Source: Nitrospirota bacterium (GTDB taxonomy: Bacteria > Nitrospirota > Thermodesulfovibrionia > Thermodesulfovibrionales > UBA9159). From it: 48,914 nt of DNA. Shown one piece after another: positions 17,880-25,571 of the stretch. The stretch's first letter is position 1; each line of letters starts with the position of its first letter. The notes beneath the pieces were generated by a model. The model saw only the letters and a program-made list of their open reading frames with translations. It was not told where the DNA came from and made no database searches. The stretch covers positions 1-48,914 of the forward strand of contig JAMCQB010000029.1 of NCBI GenBank assembly GCA_023382175.1. The letters are read 5' to 3'. The position numbers and the translations under genes were made by a program.

Positions 17880-18342
17880 GAGTGGTTTTTTCAGCTTGCG
17901 AACAAGAAAGCTTATCTATTTGATTTTTCATGTTTTAATCAGCAAACTCTTTTAGGAACTCTTTTAAATCCTTTTAAGACTTTTTTGATTAAGCGACCAA
18001 GTAGAGTAACCAATGTTACTTATTTTCCCATCGTATTACTTCCTATCAAATAGCCATCAAATAAGAAGTACTCATCTATCTAAGTAAAGCTTACTTTATT
18101 ATCATCACGTTATACGATCAGCCCAAAGCGACAATTGTTCATCCGCCTTGGCTCTGTCAAATGACCGTCAAATAAAAATAGTCATGCCCAAAATGGACAT
18201 ATTTCGAAAATTTCTTCGACATATGATCTTCGCTAATAATGCCCACTGCTTCCATCAACAATATTAGAGCCTATAACCCCTTGTCCTTATTTAACTCTCA
18301 AAAGTTATTTTCTAATAGGCATCTAATAAAATTTTTCTTAGC
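17880..18342. other. AT-rich intergenic stretch with three copies of a 21-bp motif
   Basis: 463 bp without a credible gene. It holds three copies of a 21-bp motif built from two 6-7 base half-repeats 11 bp apart (tcaaatagccatcaaataag type): 18046-18066, 18157-18177 and 18311-18331. Pairs compared match at 17 of 21 positions. It lies upstream of res, so the copies may be operators or transcript elements controlling the nuclease gene. Confidence 0.6.
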
Positions 18343-20007
18343 TCATGGGCCTATTAGAACCCACTTGGATTTATTGAAAGACCCCTTGTTACTAATTTTT
18401 CCTCCTCTTCTGAGCTCTGACAACAGGTTGTTTATCTTTATCTTCTTTTGTTTGTCGCTCATCCAGTCTGGTAACTTTTTCCAAAGAAGTTCATCCACAT
18501 CTTTTCTTTCTACGTATCCATGCTCTCCAATAGCTTTTTCAATCAGGTCTAAGTAATATGTTTTATCAAAAGGCCTGTTCCTGGTGTAAGCAGCCTTCTG
18601 CCCGGTCTGCTGTGCCACCTTGGCAGAGATAAAATAATTTGGCTTTCTCCCCTCAATCAGTTTTTTCCTTCTTAAATGACCTTCTTCTGTTAGGCTAAGT
18701 TTCTTTTTCTTCTGGACTTTATCCAGCATGATAATTTCATCCAGCGTTAAATCACTGCTTCGGGCCAGTACCCTTGCAAAATCCATATCCAGCACCTTGC
18801 CGATCACCGTTACTTTTACCTTCCCTCCAGACAAGTCATAATCGGGCATTGGGAAAAAACGCTCCCTCTGATAATTAAACATTTTTCTTATGCCGCCGCC
18901 TGCTGTATCAACCATCTTCAAATTAAACATAGCCGTTGCCAGAAATCTGTTTCGGTAGTGCTCTTCAGGAGCATCCTCCTTAACTACTTTCTCTACCGAA
19001 CCCGGGATAAAATTGCCGAGATTTGAAAATATCAGTTGATCTTCCATTTCGACCACATTGATACGTCCTCCTTTAGTGTAGTCCTGATGTGCAATGCAAT
19101 TGTTTATTGCCTCGCGGATTACAAATGGTTCGTACTGGTCAATCTCGTCAGGGAAAAGAGTGCCGTCTTTAATATAGCGATATTTAAGATTGCGGATTTT
19201 TGCATATATTTTGTCGACTGCAAGCAGCAACGGACAGCTTTCAATGCGATAATCCTTATCATTTCCTTTGGCATCTTTCAATAACCATCGTATCTTTGCC
19301 TCAGCAGGGCTGAGAAAATGCTCCGCTTCTGTTTTCCCCAGCAGGATTATTGCCGCACGGGTAATCTTGCCTTTTATGGTTACTTTGGCTTTGTTCAGAA
19401 AAGCGATATCATCCCAAAGGTCAACTTCTTCTGCTTGCTCCCGGAACTTGTTCTTGAAGTTTTCTCTTGCTTTCGCAATGGCCGACGGATCAAGGTCTTC
19501 CATATCCGCTCCATACACAATGGCTGCACTCCAATCGTCTGTAGCCGTATGAGTCCTGATTCGCTCGATTTCTTCCAGATTCAATGGCGATAATTCTTCT
19601 CCGTCCCTCCCGTAATAATGGCCATCAAATGCAATGGGGATTCCCTTGGGGGCGGCGGGTATTTGGAACATAAGCACCCGTCCCTCGGGCAAATTCAGTT
19701 CATGGATTTCGACAAAAGTGATACGATTAGTGGTCTTATTGGCTATCTCTCCCTTGAGGCTGTCAAGGTCTTTGCGGTCAGGCCGAAAGCGGCTGCCGAC
19801 TACCGTCCTACCCCTATCTCTAATGCCGAAAATCAGCCACGCGTAAGGACTGCTCTTGAGATTTGCTTCATTGGACAAGGCAGAAAAATACTTACCCAAC
19901 TTGCCGAAATCATAGCCATTCTTAGCCTCTTTGAATTCAAATACCTCTGTTTCGGCTGGCAGGCTGCGGAGCTCGTTCAGTTTATTAAGCAATTTCTGCT
20001 CTGTCAT
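18343..20007 (-). CDS. AlbA_2/Schlafen-like ATP-binding protein with C-terminal winged helix
   Basis: 554 aa. The N-terminal AlbA_2 (Schlafen-type) domain spans about residues 15-140 (ETEVFEFKEAKNGYDF, WLIFGIRDRG, GHYYGRDGEELSPL). A GHKL-like ATPase region follows with FVIREAINNCIAHQDY (N-box-like) and MVDTAGGGIRKMF. The rest, from about residue 430, looks like winged-helix DNA-binding segments (KLSLTEEGHLRRKKLIEG). AlbA_2 proteins are annotated as transcriptional regulators or RecG-like proteins, and some act in phage defence. Its place between mod and res suggests a regulator or extra effector of this type III system. The role is inferred from position. Confidence 0.85.
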   Translation of the reverse strand: MTEQKLLNKLNELRSLPAETEVFEFKEAKNGYDFGKLGKYFSALSNEANLKSSPYAWLIFGIRDRGRTVVGSRFRPDRKDLDSLKGEIANKTTNRITFVEIHELNLPEGRVLMFQIPAAPKGIPIAFDGHYYGRDGEELSPLNLEEIERIRTHTATDDWSAAIVYGADMEDLDPSAIAKARENFKNKFREQAEEVDLWDDIAFLNKAKVTIKGKITRAAIILLGKTEAEHFLSPAEAKIRWLLKDAKGNDKDYRIESCPLLLAVDKIYAKIRNLKYRYIKDGTLFPDEIDQYEPFVIREAINNCIAHQDYTKGGRINVVEMEDQLIFSNLGNFIPGSVEKVVKEDAPEEHYRNRFLATAMFNLKMVDTAGGGIRKMFNYQRERFFPMPDYDLSGGKVKVTVIGKVLDMDFARVLARSSDLTLDEIIMLDKVQKKKKLSLTEEGHLRRKKLIEGRKPNYFISAKVAQQTGQKAAYTRNRPFDKTYYLDLIEKAIGEHGYVERKDVDELLWKKLPDWMSDKQKKIKINNLLSELRRGGKISNKGSFNKSKWVLIGP

Positions 20008-20053
20008 GTCACGTCATTGCAGAGGTTATTCGGAGAGTGCTTGTTATTATCAG

Positions 20054-20080
20054 CAGCTATTCGAATTTTTCGAATAGCTG
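20054..20080. repeat. Perfect 12-bp inverted repeat between mod and the AlbA_2 gene
   Basis: CAGCTATTCGAA (20054-20065) and its complement (20069-20080) enclose a 3-base loop. There is no T-run in the minus direction, so an operator or mRNA-processing hairpin is more likely than a terminator. It lies 46 bp before the AlbA_2 start. Confidence 0.6.
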
Positions 20081-20104
20081 AATCTTTTGCTATAAGCTCA
20101 TGAC

Positions 20105-22120
20105 TCATATCGTCTTAAAATCTATCCCAGCATCGCGCACCTGCAACACGGTGTTCGTCTTCAACTGATCGTTACCGGCGAACAGACTATCGAGGGTGAT
20201 GACCTTTTGCGGTTTGGCTGCGATGATTTGCTCTATCAGTTCTTCATTCATGCCATCCAAGGCAATGATGAGTTCGTTATTGTTGATGCTGTAAAAACCT
20301 ATACTGTCATTGTGCGAGTCCGTAGAGCCCGAAGCAATCTTTTTGCCTTTTTGAGAATGCTTCGCTCCGCTCGCAATGACATACTGGACAGCACTGGTGA
20401 GCTCATAACCAGTTTTGAGCATTAGCTCATACAGCATATTTTGCTTTTCGGCTCCGGGCTTGATGGGGTTAGTAAAGGCGTCGAGCTGCTCCACCAGTTT
20501 TTCTTCGCTGTCTATTTCACTGCCTCTCCAGATTTTGAAACTGGAGGACGAAAGCTTGAATACCTTGAAACCCAAATCCGGCTTGCCCTCGGCAAACAAA
20601 TCAGGTTTCTGTAATTTCTCTTTCTCAATCTTCTGAATTACTTTACGGATACGTTCTTTTGCAACATCCGCTATTGATTTGCATCCTGCTTTATAAGAGA
20701 GGCCTTCTGCACTACAATGCTCCGGCAATTGAACAACTATAAACTTAATTCTTTTTGGTGCAAACTTGGATTTCTGCGAATTAATTTCCAAGACGGCTTG
20801 CGCAAGAGTCCCTGAGCCACCGAAGAAATCCAGTGCAATAAATTCTTCACCCTCATTCATTGAGAGCAGATACTTTTCCAGTTGAACTGGTTTTGGATAG
20901 TCGAAATGGATATTTTCCCTCTTCAGATTCGCGCTTGTTGTCTGTGTATTTCCAAGATTGGTCAAAACGGATATGACATAGCTGTGATTTTCTTTTCTTT
21001 TCTTTATTACTTCTAAAGCACCTGTCCTGGTAATGACAAAAGCTGTTTCCTGCTCTTTTCCATCAAAGATAGGCTTCAAGCCACTCTTGATAAATTCAAG
21101 CACTAAGTCCTTGGAACTCCAGCCACTCTCAATCGTTGTTTCATTTGTGATTCTAAAATCCTCAACTATTGCATCATTCAAATATCTTGGCCATGCATTA
21201 TCTCGTTTCTCAATCCTCCCTTTTTCGAAATCTGTCGGAAATCCAACAGGTAGAACAAGTTTACTAACCGGATTTGCAGGACCATTCTTTACAATAGTGT
21301 TTCTTATTTCCTCTTTGAACAGTTTACTGCTCGAATCTATGCTTGGGTCAATTACTGGAGGCGGTGGGAAAAAATTCAAATTCTTACAGTAAGCATTAAT
21401 GTATTCGTGACAAACCTTCACTTTAGCTTGATTATCAAAGTTTCCGTCAGTCCTCCAAACGAACTGTGCCACAAAATTCTCTTCCCCAAAAATCTCATTC
21501 ATAACCATACGAAGATTATGAACCTCATTATCGTCAATGTGGACGAAGATGACTCCGTCATCACGCAACAGATTTTTGGCGAGGAACAGGCGGGGATACA
21601 TCATGCTGAGCCAGTTGCTGTGATAGTGACCGCTGTCTTTGCTGTTCTTGCGGAACAGGCCCTCTTTCATGAGGTAACCTTCTTCATCCTTATCGCCGAT
21701 GCGCTTCAGATAATCTTCCTTTTTCTCGCTGAATTTGTCGGGGTAAATAAAGCTGTCGCTGCCTGTATTGTATGGCGGGTCAATGATGATGCACTTCACC
21801 TTGCCATAATATGCTTTTTGAAGAACTTTGAGGACTTCAAGGTTTTCACCTTCAATAAAGAGGTTTTCGGTTGAGTTAAAGTTGACGGATTCTTCCGGCG
21901 CGGGCTTCAACGTGGTTGTGGTGGGTTGCTGCAATATCTTAAAGGCATCGGACTTTCCCGCCCAATTCAGGACATAGCGCTCATTGGCAAAGTTGATGTC
22001 ATCGCCAAAAGCCGCTTTCAGCTTTTCCCAATCCAGCTGGCTCTCTGCAAAGAGCTCGGGGAAAAGCTCTTTCAGTCTTTGCAGCCTGGCTTGCTTAATG
22101 TCTATTGAGTCTCCGTCCAT
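20105..22120 (-). CDS. mod: Type III DNA methyltransferase Mod subunit
   Basis: 671 aa. Beta-class N6-adenine methyltransferase that recognises the site and modifies one strand; it also forms the restriction complex with Res. Catalytic motif IV is DPPYNTG (114-120), and the SAM-binding motif I comes later (LDFFGGSGTLAQ, about residue 430), the beta-class order. The variable target-recognition region lies between them. Residues about 580-605 (YVIASGAKHSQKGKKIAS region) are translated from a 75-bp palindromic element found elsewhere between genes. The start overlaps the DinD-like fragment by 19 bp. Confidence 0.94.
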   Translation of the reverse strand: MDGDSIDIKQARLQRLKELFPELFAESQLDWEKLKAAFGDDINFANERYVLNWAGKSDAFKILQQPTTTTLKPAPEESVNFNSTENLFIEGENLEVLKVLQKAYYGKVKCIIIDPPYNTGSDSFIYPDKFSEKKEDYLKRIGDKDEEGYLMKEGLFRKNSKDSGHYHSNWLSMMYPRLFLAKNLLRDDGVIFVHIDDNEVHNLRMVMNEIFGEENFVAQFVWRTDGNFDNQAKVKVCHEYINAYCKNLNFFPPPPVIDPSIDSSSKLFKEEIRNTIVKNGPANPVSKLVLPVGFPTDFEKGRIEKRDNAWPRYLNDAIVEDFRITNETTIESGWSSKDLVLEFIKSGLKPIFDGKEQETAFVITRTGALEVIKKRKENHSYVISVLTNLGNTQTTSANLKRENIHFDYPKPVQLEKYLLSMNEGEEFIALDFFGGSGTLAQAVLEINSQKSKFAPKRIKFIVVQLPEHCSAEGLSYKAGCKSIADVAKERIRKVIQKIEKEKLQKPDLFAEGKPDLGFKVFKLSSSSFKIWRGSEIDSEEKLVEQLDAFTNPIKPGAEKQNMLYELMLKTGYELTSAVQYVIASGAKHSQKGKKIASGSTDSHNDSIGFYSINNNELIIALDGMNEELIEQIIAAKPQKVITLDSLFAGNDQLKTNTVLQVRDAGIDFKTI
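20306..20380. repeat. 75-bp palindromic element (gtcattg...caatgac family) inside mod
   Basis: Outer arms gtcattgtgcgag and ctcgcaatgac bracket a central gaagcaatc/gcttcgctc region. Length 75 bp (25 codons) keeps the frame. Relatives without coding potential lie at 38480-38533 and 42820-42900. Confidence 0.75.
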
Positions 22121-22374
22121 CTATCGCCCCTTCTCACGGCTAAACAGTAATTGACCATTTTGCCGGCGCCGGCAAAATGGTTTTCAGGCTTATTCCCTGA
22201 TTGTTTACAAGAGATTATAGCTCTGTTAATGGCATCTTCAAAACCCCGCCACTGAGTATAGCCCAAAAGCGGCTGAAGGTCTCTTGCGCTCCAATATTCC
22301 GCACCATATTCGTTTGCTTTTTTTAAATCCTCGAACGACTTACTCCCCATAGGCACCAAATCTCTTTCCGGCAT
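22102..22374 (-). pseudogene. DinD-like protein, truncated
   Basis: 90 codons. The N-terminal half matches the DNA-damage-inducible protein D/BRO-N type (KSFEDLKKANEYGAEYWSAR, DLQPLLGYTQWRGFEDAINR, NHFAGAGKM). The family continues for some 200 residues more; here the match ends at GKM and 17 unrelated residues lead to a stop inside the mod start. Such genes travel with restriction-modification loci. The NHFAGAGKM codons form a perfect 26-bp palindrome (22155-22180). Confidence 0.65.
22155..22180. repeat. Perfect 26-bp palindrome in the DinD fragment
   Basis: The sequence ccattttgccggc is followed by its exact complement with no loop. A near copy (23042-23067) lies on the other side of the ORF6N gene, within matching flanks (gacc before, ttttcaggct after). 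Confidence 0.8.
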
Positions 22375-22387
22375 AATTCCTCCCTCT

Positions 22388-22927
22388 TCATCCCTCTTCT
22401 CTGTGAAATCCGATCTTTCTGCGTTTCGGCTGTGGAGGTGTCATTAATTGCCGTATAGCATCAAAGACTACTTTGAACTGGGAGTCATATTTCTTTTCCA
22501 TGTCGGCAAGTTTCCGGGCTAGGTCTTTGTGGGTCGCAAGCATCTGCCTAAGACGAATGAATGTTCTGACAACATGAACGCTCATCGCTACTGCCTGCTT
22601 GCTGTTCAGGACAGTCGCTGCCATTATAGCACCGTGTTCGGTGAAAACCCACGGCAAGAATCGAGGATCACGGTGCTTCTGGGAACCGGTCGCAAATTGC
22701 GACCGGTTCGATTCATTGTTTAGCGCCTTCAGCTGTTCCCATTCTTCAGAGGTTAACTGAAAAGCGAAATCCGCCGGAAATCTGTCTGAGTTGCGCTTTA
22801 CTTGTTCGTTCAGACGCTTTGTCGTGACCCCATAAAGCTCGGAAAGATCGGCATCCAACATCACCTTTTCTCCCCGAATCAGCAGAATCTTCCTTTCAAT
22901 CATTTCAACTGGTATAAGTGCCTTCAT
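22388..22927 (-). CDS. ORF6N-domain protein (phage antirepressor-like)
   Basis: 179 aa. The N-terminal ORF6N domain covers residues 1-100 (PVEMIERKILLIRGEKVMLD, ADLSELYGVTTKRLNEQVKR, NSDRFPADFAFQLT, FLPWVFTEHGAIMAA). The C-terminal part is helical and probably coiled (RLRQMLATHKDLARKLADME). ORF6N is a DNA-binding domain of phage and plasmid antirepressors and is common beside restriction-modification operons. It precedes the DinD fragment by 13 bp and may regulate the locus. An 8-bp inverted repeat (22940-22966) lies 12 bp upstream of its ATG. Confidence 0.85.
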   Translation of the reverse strand: MKALIPVEMIERKILLIRGEKVMLDADLSELYGVTTKRLNEQVKRNSDRFPADFAFQLTSEEWEQLKALNNESNRSQFATGSQKHRDPRFLPWVFTEHGAIMAATVLNSKQAVAMSVHVVRTFIRLRQMLATHKDLARKLADMEKKYDSQFKVVFDAIRQLMTPPQPKRRKIGFHREEG

Positions 22928-22939
22928 TTTTTCCCTAAA

Positions 22940-22983
22940 CTTGAGGTGCCAAATTGTGACCTCAAGAAATCACCATATGTGAT
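22940..22983. promoter_or_regulatory. Two inverted repeats upstream of ORF6N (operator candidates)
   Basis: CTTGAGGT (22940-22947) pairs with ACCTCAAG (22959-22966) across 11 bases. Immediately beyond, ATCAC-CATAT-GTGAT (22969-22983) is a second symmetric site. Both sit where a regulator of the ORF6N-mod-res run would bind. Confidence 0.45.
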
Positions 22984-23007
22984 ATGTTCAATATCGGAAT
23001 TTATAAG

Positions 23008-23090
23008 GTCACTTGCCATAACGCTCCTTTTCTTCCGTCGACCATTTTGCCGGCGTTGGCAAAATGGTTTTCAGGCTCATTTCCCCTTCT
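23008..23090 (-). pseudogene. Relic of a second DinD-like gene
   Basis: The minus-strand frame reads EPENHFANAGKMVDG and soon stops, matching the PENHFAGAGKM segment of the fragment at 22102-22374. Only about 15 codons are recognisable. The rest of the 22928-23191 gap shows no gene. Confidence 0.5.
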
Positions 23091-23174
23091 AAACTCCCTA
23101 AATACTAAATAATATCAAGCATGAATTGCAATGTCTCACGGCCGGTCGTTTCTCCCTTATTCCACTTGTGGTTG

Positions 23175-23183
23175 TGATACAAT
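23175..23183 (+). promoter_or_regulatory. Extended -10 promoter for the glycosyltransferase gene
   Basis: TGATACAAT lies 8 bases before the ATG at 23192, so transcription would begin at or just before the start codon. No Shine-Dalgarno is visible: a leaderless message is likely. Confidence 0.5.
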
Positions 23184-23191
23184 AGAATCCC

Positions 23192-24043
23192 ATGAAGATT
23201 TCCCTCATTATACCCACGCTCAATGCCGGCTCGCAGATAGAACCCCTTCTCTCACGAATTTCGACCCAGCACGTGAAGCCGTACGAGACCATCGTCATTG
23301 ATTCTTCATCAGAAGATGCCACAGTGGAGATCGCACAACGGTTCAACGCGAAAACGATAATAATTCCGCGAGAGACTTTCAACCACGGCGGGACGAGAAA
23401 TTTGGCAGCCGGGGAGGCCGGGGGAGATGTCCTCGTCTTCATGACACAGGACGCTTTGCCCTTCGATAACAGGTTCCTGGGCAATTTAACCGCTCCCCTG
23501 GCAGAGCATGATATCGCTGGGGCATATGGAAGGCATATCCCCCGGCACGACGCATCACCGCCTGAGATCTTTGCAAGGCAGTTCAACTATCCGGAGTCGT
23601 CAGTCATAAAATCGATGAGCGACCTCAGCGCCTGCGGCATCAAGACTTTTTTTTTCAGCAATGTATGCTCTGCGGTCAAGAGGGAGATATTCTTTAAGGT
23701 CGGGATGTTCCCGGAGAGGGTGAGGGCAAATGAGGACATGCTCCTCGCTGCAAAGATTATCCTGAACGGGTACAGGATTGCCTATGCTCCTCATGCCATG
23801 GTTATCCATTCCCATACCTATTCGCTTTTTCGGCTGTTTACGCGGTATTATAATATCGGGGCATCCCTGAAGAGCAATAAATGGGTACTGAAGTATGCTC
23901 GTTCCGAGGGGGAAGGGTTGAGATTCCTTGAAGAGGAGTTTCGTTTTCTTCTGAACCGGCAGCAATACGCCTGGATACCGTATATTTTTCTGGAAGCCCT
24001 GGCAAAATATGCGGGATACAGGATCGGTTTGATTGCAGGATGA
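23192..24043 (+). CDS. Family 2 glycosyltransferase (rhamnosyltransferase-like)
   Basis: 283 aa. GT-A fold enzyme: N-terminal SLIIPTLNAG, then IDSSSEDATVEIAQRF and GGTRNLAAGEAGGDVLVFMT. QDALPFDNRFL holds the position of the metal-binding acidic motif, and RANEDMLLAAKI resembles the ED catalytic motif. It would transfer a nucleotide-activated sugar to a lipid-linked acceptor. The stop overlaps the next gene as ATGA, so it works with the phosphoglycosyltransferase in one surface-polysaccharide pathway. The exact sugar is unknown. Confidence 0.88.
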   Translation: MKISLIIPTLNAGSQIEPLLSRISTQHVKPYETIVIDSSSEDATVEIAQRFNAKTIIIPRETFNHGGTRNLAAGEAGGDVLVFMTQDALPFDNRFLGNLTAPLAEHDIAGAYGRHIPRHDASPPEIFARQFNYPESSVIKSMSDLSACGIKTFFFSNVCSAVKREIFFKVGMFPERVRANEDMLLAAKIILNGYRIAYAPHAMVIHSHTYSLFRLFTRYYNIGASLKSNKWVLKYARSEGEGLRFLEEEFRFLLNRQQYAWIPYIFLEALAKYAGYRIGLIAG

Positions 24044-25488
24044 AAGAAATCGTCAAGGCATTAGGAATGTTCTTTAAGATTATCTGCCTTGTCATCATAG
24101 ACCTCCTTGCGTTTTACGCTTCCCTTTTTGTCGCCTGGGCGCTGAGGGCAGAGGTTCTGTCCTCGTTCGTACCGGATCTCCCGGCATTCGACCAGTTCTC
24201 CTACCCCTATTTCCTTTCTCTGTGGTGGATACCTGCCCTTTTCATATTCTTCATCCTTTATGAAGGCCTCTACGACGGGAGCCAGCCCTTCTGGGACGAG
24301 GTGAGGGTGATGGTGAAGGCCATTTCCCTCGCAACCCTCACGGTGATGGCCATCGTCACCCTGGGGAAGATGCAGGACAGGATATCGCGCCTCGTCCTCC
24401 TGGGGATGTGGACTGTGTCCCTCTTTACCTTCCCCCTCTTCAGACTCTGGGGGAAGCGGCTCCTCTACCGCACGGGCATCTGGAGGGAGAGGGCCCTGAT
24501 ACTGGGAGCGGGGAACGCAGGGAGGCTGGTCATGGAAGGTCTCCAGAGAGAGACACACATGGGATATGAGGTAATCGGCTTTCTGGACGATGATGAAAAA
24601 AAATGGGGAGAGGTCATCAGCGGGAAGAAGGTCTTCGGACGGATCAGACACTTTCCCAGGTTTATCAGAGATCTCAGAATAGTCACCATCATCATCGCCA
24701 TGCCCTCCCTTCCCCCGGAACGACTCTCTGCCCTAACCGCCAGCGTCCAGAATCATGCCACCAATACCATGCTGATTCCTGATCTCAGGGGCATTGCGCT
24801 TTTGAATACAGGACTCCTTCATCTTTTCTATGAAGAGATATTCCTGATGAACATACGGAACAACCTCAAATCCGCTCCCAACAGGTTCGTCAAGAGACTC
24901 TTCGATGTCACTTTGGGAATCATCGCCATGCCCCTCCTTCTGCCCCTCATCGGAATCATCGGTCTGGCGATACGCCTGGAGACCCCGGGACCTGCAATCT
25001 ATGCCCACGACAGAATCGGCAAAGGGGGAAAGACCTTCCGGTGCTACAAATTCAGAACCATGCTGCGGGATGCGGAAGAACGGCTCAGGGAGATCCTCGA
25101 AAACAACGACGAGATCCGCAGTGAGTGGGAGAAGAACTGGAAGCTGAAGGACGACCCACGGATCACAAAAATCGGCCGTTTCCTCCGGAGGACATCCCTT
25201 GATGAGCTTCCCCAGATATTCAATGTGCTTAAAGGGGAGATGAGTTTCGTCGGCCCGAGACCGTATCTCCTGAGAGAACAGAAGGTTCTTGAGGAACAGC
25301 TCCCGGTCATCTGCAGTACCAAGCCCGGCATCACCGGACTATGGCAGGTTTCGGGAAGGAGCAACACCGGCCACGAGTACCGGCTGAAACTGGATGCGTG
25401 GTATGTGATGAACTGGTCCCTCTGGTTTGACATTGCCATACTGTTCAAGACGATACGGGTGGTCGCGAAGATGGAGGGCGCATACTGA
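24040..25488 (+). CDS. WbaP-type polyprenyl-phosphate sugar phosphotransferase
   Basis: 482 aa. The first step enzyme: it moves a sugar 1-phosphate from a UDP-sugar to undecaprenyl phosphate, the lipid made by the UppS pathway. Four N-terminal transmembrane helices (about residues 8-140), a Rossmann-like domain (RALILGAGNAGRLVMEGLQ, VIGFLDDDEKKWG), a re-entrant helix near 285-305 and the catalytic bacterial-sugar-transferase domain (FRCYKFRTM, DDPRITKIGRFLRRTSLDEL, MSFVGPRPYL, KPGITGLWQVSGRSN). This is the full-length topology of WbaP (476 aa in Salmonella). The donor could be galactose, glucose or an N-acetylhexosamine. Confidence 0.92.
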   Translation: MKEIVKALGMFFKIICLVIIDLLAFYASLFVAWALRAEVLSSFVPDLPAFDQFSYPYFLSLWWIPALFIFFILYEGLYDGSQPFWDEVRVMVKAISLATLTVMAIVTLGKMQDRISRLVLLGMWTVSLFTFPLFRLWGKRLLYRTGIWRERALILGAGNAGRLVMEGLQRETHMGYEVIGFLDDDEKKWGEVISGKKVFGRIRHFPRFIRDLRIVTIIIAMPSLPPERLSALTASVQNHATNTMLIPDLRGIALLNTGLLHLFYEEIFLMNIRNNLKSAPNRFVKRLFDVTLGIIAMPLLLPLIGIIGLAIRLETPGPAIYAHDRIGKGGKTFRCYKFRTMLRDAEERLREILENNDEIRSEWEKNWKLKDDPRITKIGRFLRRTSLDELPQIFNVLKGEMSFVGPRPYLLREQKVLEEQLPVICSTKPGITGLWQVSGRSNTGHEYRLKLDAWYVMNWSLWFDIAILFKTIRVVAKMEGAY

Positions 25489-25524
25489 CGCTATTGGCCG
25501 GAACGTAGCGATAAACAGCGTTTA

Positions 25525-25533
25525 TGATATAAT
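25525..25533 (+). promoter_or_regulatory. Extended -10 promoter for the type II secretion operon
   Basis: TGATATAAT, a perfect extended -10, lies 39 bases before the TTG start of gspE. No -35 at usual spacing is seen. Confidence 0.6.
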
Positions 25534-25571
25534 AAAACAATTTCCACATTGTCTCCGAGGAGCGTGTAACA

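Noticed and set aside
18046-18331. CRISPR or type III toxin-antitoxin RNA repeats
   Set aside because: Only three unevenly spaced 21-bp motifs, with no spacer of constant length and no ToxN-like gene.
15237-22120. BREX or DISARM system
   Set aside because: Mod has the beta-class DPPYNTG/FGGSGT order and Res has the type III helicase plus PD-(D/E)XK nuclease. No pglZ, brxC or drm genes are present.
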